Counted from the stretch's first letter, positions 1-10,000 are shown. The stretch: DNA of 16,724 bases from Melampsora larici-populina 98AG31 (GCF_000204055.1 NW_006768889.1:1-16724), one strand, 5' to 3'. Numbers and translations are program-made. Notes: generated by a model from the letters alone, not told the origin.

Positions 1-551
1 CCCGGCAGAACTGGAAGAATGGTTGCCTCAAAGCAATTCAAGCCAGTGAGCTGTTCCTCTATGTGTAATATCATGTATGCTTATAGCCTAGTATGGCTCA
101 AGGGACATGTGAACCTATTGTGAACAAAATCCACAATTGAAGGAGGTTGCGGACTCAGACACCCCAACTCTCCTCAATCAGGTTTTGAACAAATTGAGTC
201 TTGTGGTGTGAGGGGTTGTGTAATCACATCAATGATCAGCATTGGGTTGGTGTTTGTAACCTTTGTTATGCCAACAGGAACACATGAGTTGCCAGCAGGG
301 GATGGCACCATTTGAGCACTTGTACCAGCAAAGCTTTTAGTGACTTTCAAGTGTTTATAATAGTCTTCTACTCTCAGTGCTTCAATGTTATTATGACTAA
401 GATTGATCTTAACAATGAGTTGTATTCAATGTCCCTTTCTGAGTGGGTGAGTCAGGTGGGGGTGTAAGTCAGGGTGTGCTGCCCACCACGTGTTGCACTC
501 ATTCCACCCTGGAGTTCAAGAATGGGGGGGTGTGAGAGGTGAGAGGTTATA
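1..551. other. Gene-free flank, no recognisable feature
   Basis: No open frame of useful length and no protein similarity that I recognise on either strand. The stretch contains GT/GGGTG-rich segments (around 440-540). It ends at the left edge of the first copy of the interspersed repeat that fills the next 1.5 kb. Confidence 0.5.
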
Positions 552-1316
552 ACACTACACCAGATTGCAAATTTACCGCTGAGTTTAGAAAATTAGGCAA
601 ACATAGAAAATTATACACACGGCAGAAGGGGTCAGAGAAATATGAAAAAATAAGGGTTGCATAGCCCTGCATGTGCCTATCATTTTGCATATTTTTCATG
701 TTTTTATGGCAGCAGTGTATATCAGGTCAGAAACCCAGCTTTTGTCCAAAACTGGCACTTATTTAGTCATTAATCTTGTGAGACAAATAAAATTGTCAAT
801 TTTGGTTCACCATATGTAATTTCTTTGCATTCTAAATGCTGAATGTGTGATTTACAATGTACACATTGGAATGGGCGGTATGTGTCCAAAAATGACCAAG
901 GTACAGCAATCACAGTCCCCATCAGCAAAGCAAGAAAAGCTTATAAATCTTTGCCGCAATGGTTATAGCATCTAAATGAAAATTGTAGATCCTGGGTGTG
1001 GCTTTCATAATTTGTGACTACCAAATTGATTGGAAAAAAATTGGTGTCTTTGTGAATATTCAAACATTTCTGCCCAAACCTTGCTAGTTTTGGACATAAT
1101 TTGGGTTTCTGACCAAATATACCTCAACATCATTTTTCTTTGAAACATCTTCAACACTAAAGGTAAAAATATGAAAAAATATGCAAAAGAAGGAGACATC
1201 AAAGGTGGATTCAACCATAATTTTTCAATTTTTTTCAACCCCTTAAGCATTGCTCAGAATTTTCTTCATTTTGACTTTTCTAAACTCCATGGTAAATTTT
1301 TGATTTGGTGTAGTGT
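552..1316. repeat. Foldback (inverted-repeat) element, degenerate
   Basis: About 200 bp at 552-760 reappears inverted at about 1090-1316. The outer edges read ACACTACACC (552-561) and GGTGTAGTGT (1307-1316). Inside, a block around 721-752 (GGTCAGAAACCCA...TGTCCAAAAC) matches the reverse complement of 1083-1115. The arms have diverged by many substitutions and small indels, so this is an old copy. No coding capacity is visible in the roughly 300-bp centre, and I see no clean target duplication. It fits a non-autonomous DNA transposon or MITE, but the superfamily cannot be told. Confidence 0.6.
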
Positions 1317-1369
1317 AATGAATCCTATATCACAGTGGTAAGCTCCAAAGCTGAATGCAATGTCACTGC

Positions 1370-1480
1370 AGATTTCATTGAGCATGATTAAAACTGGCAT
1401 GTATTTAGACAGTGCCCTTGTGAGACCAAAGGAATTGTCAATCCTGTACCAACACATTCAGCATCCTGACATTCTGGATG
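1370..1480 (+). repeat. Partial direct copy of the 740-830 repeat segment
   Basis: The segment AAAACTGGCA...TATTTAG...CTTGTGAGAC...AATTGTCAAT at about 1390-1445 follows the same order and spacing as 748-805. Identity is around 70% by eye. It belongs to the same decayed family as the flanking foldback copies. Confidence 0.5.
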
Positions 1481-1744
1481 CATCATTTTGGCTCTATCAT
1501 CTTCATACAATAATCAGTTGTGTGTCTCTGAGAATGGGTAAGGTACATAAGTAGCCGTACACAGCAGAAAACCTATATAAGCTTAGACATCATTACTCAT
1601 ACTGTGATGAGCTTGAGGCATATGAGATCAGAGATGGTCTTAGGATACAACATATATTGAAGCATAAGGAAAAGCAATGCAACATGTGGAGGTCCAAACT
1701 CTATATGGGGGGCTGGTACTCAGAATGAGTGTAAGCCAAAATAG

Positions 1745-2060
1745 GGATTATAACAACTACAATGGCTTCATAATTGATTGAAGAAAAATTCTCATATTGG
1801 TGGGTCCCAAATGTTTCTGCCCAAGTTGTACTAGTTTTGGACATAATTTGAGTTTTGGACCAGGTATCCCTTGTGATCATTTTGCTTTGGAAGATCTTGA
1901 AAAGTAAAGGCAAAAACATCCATAAATTAATGATGGGAAAGTACATGTGGATTGAACCACTATTTTTTGTGTTTCTTCTGAAATCTCCTGTATTTGGGGG
2001 ATTTTGTCATGTTTTCATTTTTCTAAACTCAGTGGTATATCCATAGGTTGGTGCAATGAA
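1745..2060 (-). repeat. Third large copy of the interspersed repeat
   Basis: This segment is a direct repeat of 1010-1320. Shared landmarks in order are CATAATT, GATTG, TTTCTGCCCAA, CTAGTTTTGGACATAATTTG, GGATTGAACC-like and TTTCTAAACTC.GTGGTA. Minus-strand frames in the two copies encode a similar short peptide (FLPL..K.FQ.KM...WS.TQIMSKTS), but this is most simply shared ancestry of non-coding repeat rather than a gene, because both frames are short and end at unrelated places. Confidence 0.6.
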
Positions 2061-2832
2061 AGAAATGGTTTCCCAAAGTCCTGTCATAGGTCCTGGTCTC
2101 ACCAACTGTCCCGACACCCCATCATCACATCATGCATATGTCACTTGACTTCTCCACTTACTCCTCATAGCCAGATTGTGGGCCAGTGACACTTCCCTGC
2201 TGTTTTTGAAGCACTCCACTTGACTTGTGTGGGGGTGGAATCACATAAGTTCTCTCACTTTTCCTCTTCTATATTCATAGGCTGATCATTGGATGTTTGT
2301 GTTTATAGAGAATGAGGACATATGCAAATACAATATGATGTTTTCTTCCTTGATCCTCTTGAGTTTCTTCTATAGGTGACTTACAAGGCATGCCTCACCC
2401 TTTTGAGGTGACAGGACTTGAAATCTTTCATACTGTATAATAAATGAACTACATTTCAAGCCTCCATAAACAATTATTACAATTGAAATATAATCCACCC
2501 CTAAAAAGGCCTGGAAGTGTCGCAACCCATGGCCAGTGTTTGCTGATGTTGGTAGTAAGTCCTTTTTTAGTCAACATACAGGCTTCATGAACAAGATATT
2601 TGCTTTTTGGGCTATTCCGGGGAGCTGAAACGCTGCAAAGCTAATACCACGAGCGTAGTATCTCATGTTGAGAATGAAGAAATACTAAACCAAAAGTCCT
2701 ACTATGTTCACACAAAGCCTCTCACTTCGAGAACCGAGACGAAGGTATGAAGGAAGCCATAATCTAGACATGACTTCATGATAAGATGAAGTCGCCACTC
2801 GCGCAAAAGATTTACATTTCAGATTTTGTCTT
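2061..2832. other. Intergenic stretch, nothing coding seen
   Basis: No supportable gene. It includes the presumed 3' flank of the ARPC4 gene that ends at 2833 on the minus strand. A small imperfect hairpin (ATACCAC / GTAGTAT) lies around 2644-2661. Confidence 0.4.
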
Positions 2833-3899
2833 TTATACAAACTTTGCAAAGTACGAAAGTTCAAAGAAGGGATCAGTCTTCACAAACAAAAGGACATCGT
2901 ATCGTACAAAAGGAAGGATTAATGAGGACAAAACTTACCTGTCCTAGATAAGATTCTGCTACTATCCGAGCACGTGCATTGAGACTGAGTTTCATCTCAC
3001 TGATCTCACGATCAACATCTTCCATGAATCTATACTCGTCGCAAGAAAAAAGGGGATGGATTAGCTTTTGTGTGGTCAAGATGGACCTGAGAGGTATCAT
3101 AATCAAAATCGAATGTGCCAAGGTTAGACTGAACTGGATGATAAAGTCGACTAATTTTGCGCGAATCATCGACTCGAGATTATGACTGGTGATCAAGAAG
3201 CTGATGTCGAAACCCTTAACCGGTTTGCGTCTCAAGATGACAAAGTTTTCTGCTCTAAGACTCAAAAATCTCGTCACTCCTCGGGCGCTGATGTTATGAC
3301 GGGGTCAAGAGTGGGAATCAGCTTCAGATTCGAAATTGACCGAAATTTAGAAACGGAACCCAACAGAATATGTTCAATGTCATCAGCTTGTTTGATCTTG
3401 ATGCTCAGCCTAACAGAGTTTATTGATGGTTCAATCAACACGTATTCCGACGGTGTACGTGATATAGTCATTGGTGTGAGCAAAACCTCGGGGGTTTTCC
3501 TTCAAAAGTTCCTCCATCGCAGTTACACAAGAGGAAAAAGGATTCGTCAGGGTCGGCTCATTTCCTATGTCCTTCATTTTGTAATTTATCCTTGGGCACG
3601 TGAGATTGAGTACTGACCCAGCCTCTACTTCAGGTCGATTATGACGTTCAACGACCTGCAGAGTTCCCAGTCCATTTCGTCCGTCAGCAAGGTATAACAA
3701 CAAGATATTCTCGTCTAATCAGATAGACCAACTTGACAGGCAAAGTCTTCGAGCGTAAGGGCCGCCGTGAGCGTTGCCCGGACACAGGCCAAATAAGGAC
3801 GAAGGGTGTTGGACTGTTCGTGATTTGCGCATTGAAAAGAAGTGCTCGGATAAGCTTCATATATATATAAGCGTCTTGAGTTATAAAAACACAAACCAT
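2833..3899 (-). CDS. ARPC4: Arp2/3 complex subunit 4 (ARPC4, p20)
   Basis: ARPC4 is a core scaffold subunit of the seven-protein Arp2/3 complex, which nucleates branched actin at cortical patches during endocytosis. The minus strand gives seven exons: 3899-3897, 3813-3733, 3655-3618, 3499-3360, 3276-3135, 3029-2939 and 2841-2833, with GT...AG introns of 77-118 bp and continuous phase. The product is 167 residues, against 168 in human. Seen in order: [80 protein letters not shown] and [12 protein letters not shown], all strongly family-typical. Exon 1 is only the ATG codon. It was chosen because it directly precedes a GT and joins in phase to SNTLRPYL. The exon 4/5 junction is the least certain: two AGs three bases apart give ILLVTRF or ILLGVTRF. 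The final exon (FV-stop) is inferred. The gene appears intact and single-copy in the window. Confidence 0.95.
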
Positions 3900-4497
3900 T
3901 GATTCGTTATGTTTGAAGAACTTTAATGAGATCCTCGAAGACTCGATCACCTCTGTCTGGAAAGAACTGACGTATGTACATACGTACGGACCTGCTACAT
4001 GTGCGCGGTACAGTGGTCAGTACCGGGTTTTGCAAGATGATCAACCCCGGGTCAAAACAAATGCTTCGGTCTTTCCTGCCATGAGCTTTGAAAAGCTTGG
4101 ATGACCTATCCGAGGAGTCATTCCATTTTTTCAGGACCTTTGAGATGCATTTGTCTCAGCAACATAAATTCTGCCAGATCCAAGATCCAGTGTAAGGTTT
4201 ATCAGTTTCTTTGCATCACACGTCTCGCGACTTGCACTCAAATTCAAAGATTTTCGAGGGTCATAACTCATCGAGGTGACATCTGCTGACATTCATATTG
4301 CCGTGATGCAGAATAGGGATCGAGAAGAACGGAACCCTGCATTTACATGAAGGAATATTTTTTTTAAACAGAAGCGAACTTGATATGAGCGATGGTAAAT
4401 GTAGATACTCCTAAATCTTGTCTGCGGATGCCTTGAGTTGATGAAGTTGGAATGAGCTGCGATGAATGTGGCTATTCTCTCACGAGTTACTTGTAAG
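3900..4497. promoter_or_regulatory. Upstream region of ARPC4, no gene seen
   Basis: This is the 5' flank of the minus-strand ARPC4 gene and should contain its promoter. Short open frames here show no family similarity. A partly palindromic run TACGTATGTACATACGTACG-like occurs around 3970-3987. No TATA box or specific factor site can be assigned with confidence. Confidence 0.35.
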
Positions 4498-4541
4498 CCA
4501 GGCGTACGCGGAGTGCGGTGCCGCGGAGCGCACGCTGACTT
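4498..4541. repeat. GC-rich imperfect palindrome
   Basis: The stretch contains GGCGTACGCGGAGTGCGG followed by CCGCGGAGCGCACGC, which pair as imperfect inverted arms around a short centre. It is much more GC-rich than its surroundings. It could be the remnant of a MITE end or a hairpin-forming repeat. No coding role is seen. Confidence 0.4.
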
Positions 4542-4616
4542 TAACAATAAAGAAACCTCTACACCACGGGAGGGTCTTTTGTCAGAAATTGGCCTGACGG
4601 CGTCTGAGAATGGTCA

Positions 4617-4830
4617 GGTCAAAAATCAGCCTCAAGACCGACTTGCAGGCCATCTATAGGCCGGCTGCAGCCAGGCATACTGCCGGCGTGCAAATCTGTC
4701 CAAAATTAAGATTGAGGAGCGGTCTACAGGCCATCAATAGGCGGCCTGCCGCCAGGCATTCTTTACGCGGCCCAATCCGACCAGAAATCCGCCTGCAAGT
4801 GGCCAATAGACCGCCTCCAGTTGGCTGCCA
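4617..4830. repeat. Tandem repeat, about 80-bp unit, 2.6 copies
   Basis: Three successive units begin near 4617, 4697 and 4778 (spacing 80 and 81). Each opens with a GTC(A/C)(A/G)AAAT-like block. Each then has a CAGGCCATC.ATAGGCCGGCTGC / CAGGCCATCAATAGGCGGCCTGC / AAGTGGCCAATAGACCGCC core and ends in CCAGGCAT or a relative of it. The GC-rich core is partly self-complementary. Related sequence recurs at about 6656-6830, beside the large transposon. Open frames through it are a by-product of the repeat. Confidence 0.65.
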
Positions 4831-5291
4831 CAAACGTTGCTCAAGTTGCCAAGTCCGCAACTCCAGAGATCTGTCAGGTCAAATATCACACGTTCATCCC
4901 TGGCCTCCTATTTGAAAAGGAAAACCATCCCAAGTCCTTTTTCCACTCCAAAAAAGAGACAGTCCAGCTCAAACTTGTTGCGCTCTAGAACATCTGAATT
5001 CATACTGCAATCTCAGTAAGGGTCTATTCTCCTTCTCTTACTTCCTTTACATGAACACGTACAAAGTTTGCTTTGTCACTCCCTTCATGCTATGTACAGT
5101 TAAATGGTCAATCTACAATTCCACAAGATGAAGACGCAATGGATTCGATTTGTTAGACGACAATTGCTGTTTCAAGGTCCATCGGTCACTCCTTCGGAAA
5201 TAGGTCATGTATCTTCAACTTTAACTTTGATAAGAACATTCTAATTGTTTTCAAACATCCGACCTTATCGTTCGATTCAAGGTTTTCAAAC
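4831..5291. other. Intergenic / possible 5' leader of the next gene
   Basis: No established gene. A plus-strand frame from 4837 reads ...KTIPSPFSTPKKRQSSSN... and runs into a GTAAGG donor-like site near 5016, so an upstream non-coding or coding exon of the 5292 gene is conceivable, but I cannot join it to anything in phase. Confidence 0.25.
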
Positions 5292-6077
5292 ATGTCAGCG
5301 TTCAATCATCATCAAGTACATTTTCTAACTCCACCAAATCAATCAACACCAACACCCTCATCATCGTCAAGATACACCAAATTATCAAAACTATCAAAAA
5401 CTATAACAACTAATGCAAATCATTTCAACTTGAATCATGATCTCATTAACTCATCAAATCATTTAAATCATCTTCATCATCAAATTAATAAAACTCATCA
5501 AACTCATGACCTTAATTCTAAATCGGGTTCATTAATCAACCTTTCAAATAATTTATCATGTTTTCAAACTTCAAATGATCATCAACAACAATTATCTTTG
5601 ACTGAATTTGAATTATCAAAATGTGTCATTCAATCTCAACTCGATCCTATTGAAGATTTTATTCAAATAAGCGAATTATCTTCAAGCGAATGTAGAAAGG
5701 TATTTTCTACTATCTTAATGATCTTTCTGAATTTTGGAAACTAATTCTGATGATCGTTTTATAGGTTGAATTAGTTGAAAGTCAATTATCAAAAGATGAA
5801 AGTTGAAATCAAAGAAATGTATTTGTTATAAAGACAATATACAAATCAGCTGCTATCAGAATGAGAGAAGTAAGTCCAAATCTAAATTAGATTTACTTTA
5901 TCGAAAGGATAATTGAAATTTGACTAATTTGATATTATCTTTTTAGCATATCTCAGCTGATGCAGAACTTCCACTCCTTCAATTATCTAGATCATCATCA
6001 GAAACAAATCAAACATCATTAACCAAAGGAATCTTACCGAGTTTACGTGCTTCATTTCAATCAACCAATCCATTATA
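5292..6077 (+). pseudogene. Unrecognised AT-rich gene, apparently disrupted
   Basis: Exon 1 (5292-5699, 136 codons) is low-complexity and rich in Ser, Asn, His and Leu, then becomes more ordered (LSLTEFELSKCVIQSQLDPI). An intron at 5700-5764 (GTATTT...TATAG) joins in phase 0 to VELVESQLSKDES and a TGA at 5804-5806. Beyond the stop the same frame resumes (IKTIYKSAAIRMRE). A second intron with good signals at 5871-5946 (GTAAGT...TTTAG) then joins in phase to HISADAELPLLQLSRSS..., which ends at TAA 6075-6077. A coding-looking peptide (EIKEMYLL) sits in the next frame right after the stop, so a pair of small indels at about 5804-5832 would explain the break. Alternatively the gene simply ends at 5806 with 149 residues. 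The pattern QSQLDPIEDFI...ECRK recalls BAR-type helices only weakly, and I do not assign a function. Codons are much more A/T-rich than those of its neighbours. Confidence 0.5.
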
Positions 6078-6119
6078 AATTCTAACTACATATTTACCTG
6101 GTGATTGTAACTATGTTAG

Positions 6120-6288
6120 GGGTCGAGTTTGGTTTAAAACCCTCAAACGCGAGCCAAACGTGACGTTGGACTTGCTTTCCAAGGAAGCCATCATGGTGCG
6201 AATGCCTGGAGGCGGGGGAAAACCGACTCCATCTGGATCTGATATCACTTCGATCAGGAATCCACCAGCAAATCATCCAAACTATTAG
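6120..6288 (+). CDS. Candidate terminal exon of the preceding gene
   Basis: An acceptor-like TATGTTAG precedes a frame of 56 codons that ends at TAG 6286-6288. It includes VWFKTLKREPNVTLDLLSKE and a glycine run (MPGGGGKPTPSG). Composition and length look coding. It cannot be joined cleanly to the 5947-6077 exon using the first AG. A donor at about 6048 with the next AG (6129) would give an in-phase join, GILPSL-WFKTLKRE. No domain is recognised. Confidence 0.35.
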
Positions 6289-6473
6289 CCTTTTTTGTAC
6301 ATAGACTGTTACTGTGAAATTAATCGTACATTGGATATCATGTAGTGCTGTCGCTTTTGGCGCGATCAGCAGTAGCTGATCTGAGCGATCACACCCAACC
6401 GATGTCCAAATGCCTGAAAATGACCGAGCAAGCGAGTCCGAGAGCTGAATACCCGGCTAATGTGTCGGGCCAT

Positions 6474-6637
6474 TAGTGGCTCTCAAACCTGCCCCGGTTT
6501 TCAAAAAACCCAGTTGACCCAGTTGTTTTTTGGCAGTAACTTTGTGTATCAAGTTGACATTTGTCGACAGCTCCCAGCCAAAAATTCAACTGGGGCAACC
6601 AGGTTTTTTGTAACTGGGTCAGGTTTGAGAGCCACTA
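6474..6637. mobile_element. 160-bp foldback MITE with TA flanks
   Basis: The element is 6476-6635. Left end GTGGCTCTCAAACCTG (6476-6491) matches the reverse complement of 6620-6635 exactly. The arms continue as an imperfect match for about 60 bp per side (CAAAAAACC, GTTG.CCCAGTTG), so nearly the whole element can fold back. TA dinucleotides at 6474-6475 and 6636-6637 fit a TA target duplication, as made by Tc1/mariner-type transposases. It has no coding capacity. The ends differ from those of the 3.8-kb element next to it, so a different transposase would have moved it. Confidence 0.8.
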
Positions 6638-6655
6638 TTAAGCCTGATGACCGTC

Positions 6656-6830
6656 GGCAGCTAGTTCACAGCCGGCCTGCAGGCGAAAACCAGCCAGCCT
6701 GCAGCCTGCACCAGCAGGCGCCTGGCAGACGTCTTGCGTGAGGGCCATCTACAGACGGCCTGCCCCTATGCAAGGGCTGGCGGTCTGCAGCTGGCCTGCC
6801 ATGGCCGCCTGGAGCCGGCCAAGACACCTC
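6656..6830. repeat. GC-rich repeat related to the 4617-4830 array
   Basis: The stretch is dense in GGCCTGC, CTGCAG and CCTGCAGG-like palindromes. The block GGCCATCTACAGACGGCCTGC (about 6749-6769) closely resembles GGCCATCTATAGGCCGGCTGC at 4649-4669. Similar motifs (GGCCAATAAGG, GGCGGCC) continue on the far side of the large transposon at about 10622-10660, suggesting the transposon landed within or beside this repeat. Confidence 0.5.
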
Positions 6831-6839
6831 TGTGGTGTA

Positions 6840-6871
6840 CAGTTGGTCCAGTCTAGTCACGACCAGAGCCT
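6840..6871 (+). repeat. Left terminal inverted repeat of the transposon
   Basis: The 32 bases begin CAGTTGGTCCAGTCTAG and are the perfect reverse complement of 10582-10613. The outer neighbour is TA at 6838-6839. Just inside is a triple GGCCCC run (6872-6890) and a small GGGACCC/GGGTCCC hairpin (6890-6913). Confidence 0.95.
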
Positions 6872-7053
6872 GGCCCCGGCCCCGGCCCCGGGACCCAAAT
6901 GTTAGGGGGTCCCAGTAATACCAAAAAAATTTTTTCGCAGGGGTTATTTTTGGCAAAGGTTCATCATCTTCGCTCTGTATCATCGCACATCTTGAACCTT
7001 CACCGCTGTATCACCGGTCCCCACTCAAACCATACGCATGCACACTCATCGTT

Positions 7054-10000
7054 ATGCCGAAGAAGAGCAAAGCTTCGAAAGGTCAAGCCAAACGATGGGA
7101 AAAGGTTCGCGCGGCCAAACTCCAAAACAAACCTGTGGTGATCTCCGATACGGAAGATCAACCACTCGATATCGATTCACATGATCAACTCATATCCACG
7201 AGAGCCCTTAATCCAGAGAATCTCGCACCTCAACCTCCAATGATGATTCATTTGGACGACTCTGATTCTGAAGGTTATAATCCACAACCTCCCCAGCCTC
7301 CTCATTTGGTTATCCTTCAACCATCTGATCTCTACTGGATGCCAATCGATCCTGCTTATCTAACTGAGGAGGATGATATGGACCCTTTAGATATTTCACT
7401 CTACGCTCAAGCCGGTATTGCTGATTCTTCCGATGACGAAGCTTGTGATAATGACCTTGTCGATAACGCCTTATTTCCAGTTTTTACTCGCCCTGTCCTC
7501 AATCAACCACCGACTCTCATTGGTAAACGCAGAACCAAGACTGGTTATACCCTCAAAGGGTATAAGAAGCCTCGTGTTCAAGCCAATTCGAACAAGCTTT
7601 TACCCCGAAAGATACCTAAAGAAACTAAACGACGTTACAGATTGAATCGAGAAAAGGCTCTGGGAAAATCAAACAACATGTTTGCCAACTGGCTTATTTG
7701 TCTTCCGGCTCCAGCTCCTGCTGCATCACCCACCATTGCTTCATCTACTAGTGATACGTTTGAAATCTCTGCTAATGATAATCCCAACGATGGGAATGAA
7801 TCTTCTGAAAACAGTCAACATGAAACTGAAAATGAAAATGAAACTGAAAATGAAACTGAAAACGAAAATGAAAATGAAAATGAAAAACCTGAAAACGATA
7901 ACAGATTTAATGTAGTTGTCTCAAATTCATGGATTGAAGAATGTGTGGAACGTTATCGATCCAGCAAGACCAAAAGTTCACTCCCTCAAAAAATCCAAAA
8001 ATTAGCTGAAGAACGATATAATAGCTTAAATGTAGACATCATGATCATTGAAGAGAAGGCCCGTGAAGACGCCAAAAAAAATCCAGCCTTCAATTATCCA
8101 GCTTCCATCATTGATGACCTTCAAGAGTACAATCAACGGCGATTTGAGCTTACAATCAACGGTGAAAAAGACCCTGCCGTCACTGCTTCAATTTTAACTG
8201 CAGCCTCATCAATTCGCAGACGAGCCAACAATTCAACCTCTTCCATCAAACCAACCTCCGGAGTCTGTCGAGCAAAGAAGATACGACAGCAAGCCATCAA
8301 TGTCTCAAGATTCAAGGAGTTGATTTCAAGTCAGCAAGGATTTGCTTCAGCGCATAAATCAATGCTTGATGATGAGAAGCTGTATAACTCACTTCATACT
8401 TGGGCAATATCTAGAATACCTGGAGAGGTACGCTTATTTCATTTTGTACTATCTCTTTTTTATGATCATTGTTGATTCAAAGTTGACAAGTTATATGTAT
8501 CTTATATTTCAGCTCACTCCCCTATCTCTGCTTCACCACGTCAATAATGTTGCATTACCTGCTCATGGTATCAACAAAACGATTTGTATCAGCACAGCCA
8601 ATTGATGGCTTCACTTTTTAGGATTTCGGGCACGCGAGTACAGTAAAGGACTGTACTACAATGGACATGAACGACCAGATGTCGTTGCGTACCGCCACAA
8701 GTATCTACAGATGATACTTGATCTGCAGAAACGCTCTCGAGTCTATCATGGCGAGGATCTGGAGTTCTCAATTGCTCCAGATCCTCTTGTCCTTCAAGAT
8801 GAGAAGGAGACGATTTTCCTTTACCACGACGAGTCAACGGTCCACGCAAACGAGAGACCGAAACGAGCCTGGGTCAAAGATAATGTTCAAGAGCTGCGTA
8901 AGAGGAGCGATGGACGACTCATTCATGATTCCGATTGGATCACCCCAGCTACCAGCACTGGACGACTTGTCATTACTTCAGAAGATGAACATGGAAGACT
9001 GCCTTTGCCTCCTTTTACCGATGCTGCAGTGGTTACTTACCCTGGAAGCAAAGGCGATCCTTGGTGGGATTGCATGCAATTAATCGAGCAATTCCTATCT
9101 TCAATTATCTCTTCCCAAACGCACAGGCAGTTTTTATATTTGACTGTTCTTCTGCGCACAAGTCTTACGGACCTTCAGCTCTCCAAGTCTCCAACATGAA
9201 CCTTAATCCTGGTGGCAAGAAAGCACCATTACAAGATACCGAGATCCCAACCGACGATCCTAGAATCCCAATTGAAAGACAAGGACTTCCTCAGTCCATG
9301 GTATATCCAGCCTACTATCCTGATGCAAATCTTGCTGGGAAAAACAAGGGCATCCGATGCGTCCTAGCCGAGCGTGGCTTGTGGGACCTCTACGAAGCAA
9401 AAGCGAAAGAATCCGGTAACAAAACTGTCTTACACTGTGCGATGTGTAAGCTATCCACAACTAAACGTGATCTAGCTGCTCGAGAATCCCGATTACAACG
9501 TGAAAAAGAAGCACAAGAATCTTATGAGAAAGGTGAAACCCCAGACACATCCTCCATCAACAACCCTGATGATCCATACTGCTGTGCATCGAAGATCTTG
9601 GCCATGCAGTCAGATTTTTTGAACGAGAAGCCATTGCTTCAGATGGTCATTGAGGAGGCTGGTCATATATGTTTATTCCTTCCTAAGTTCCACTGTGAGC
9701 TCAACCCAATAGAGCTATATTGGTCTTACATCAAGCACCGTAAGTTAATTTCAATGAATATCATATTTATGTATTTTACTAATTTTTGTTTGAATTCAAA
9801 GATTATCAAACCAACAGTTTCAAATGCAAAACCTTCAAAGATTGTCAAATTCTCTTTGAGTACATACGCAAGCGCTGCCCGGTATCAACCATCCGAAAGT
9901 ATTTTCGAAAGGTTGATCGACATATGAATATCTATCGGTTGGTTAGATTTTTCTTGTCTTTTCTCATCAATATATACTAATGCATGAATGTCTATTTGTC

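Noticed and set aside
1005..1946. Two similar 81-residue minus-strand peptides as a duplicated gene, or direct repeats as LTRs
   Set aside because: Similarity follows the non-coding repeat family, the peptides end at unrelated points, and the copies are far too diverged and lack TG...CA ends or an internal retroelement.
2873..3277. Single 134-residue minus-strand open frame as the complete gene
   Set aside because: It reads through the intron at 3030-3134 and past the donor at 2938. The spliced ARPC4 model restores the conserved [13 protein letters not shown] join.
4617..4830. CRISPR-like array
   Set aside because: Units are contiguous 80-bp tandem copies with no constant repeat and unique spacers, and the genome is eukaryotic.
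4462..4915. Several overlapping open frames in the tandem-repeat region
   Set aside because: They are produced by the 80-bp repeat, whose length is not a multiple of three per unit, and have no coding-like pattern.
5268..5282. tRNA B-box-like GTTCGATTC
   Set aside because: No matching acceptor stem, A box or cloverleaf can be drawn around it.
6666..6983. Minus-strand open frame across the left transposon end
   Set aside because: It spans the TA junction and terminal repeat, so it combines unrelated DNA, and is a by-product of high GC content.
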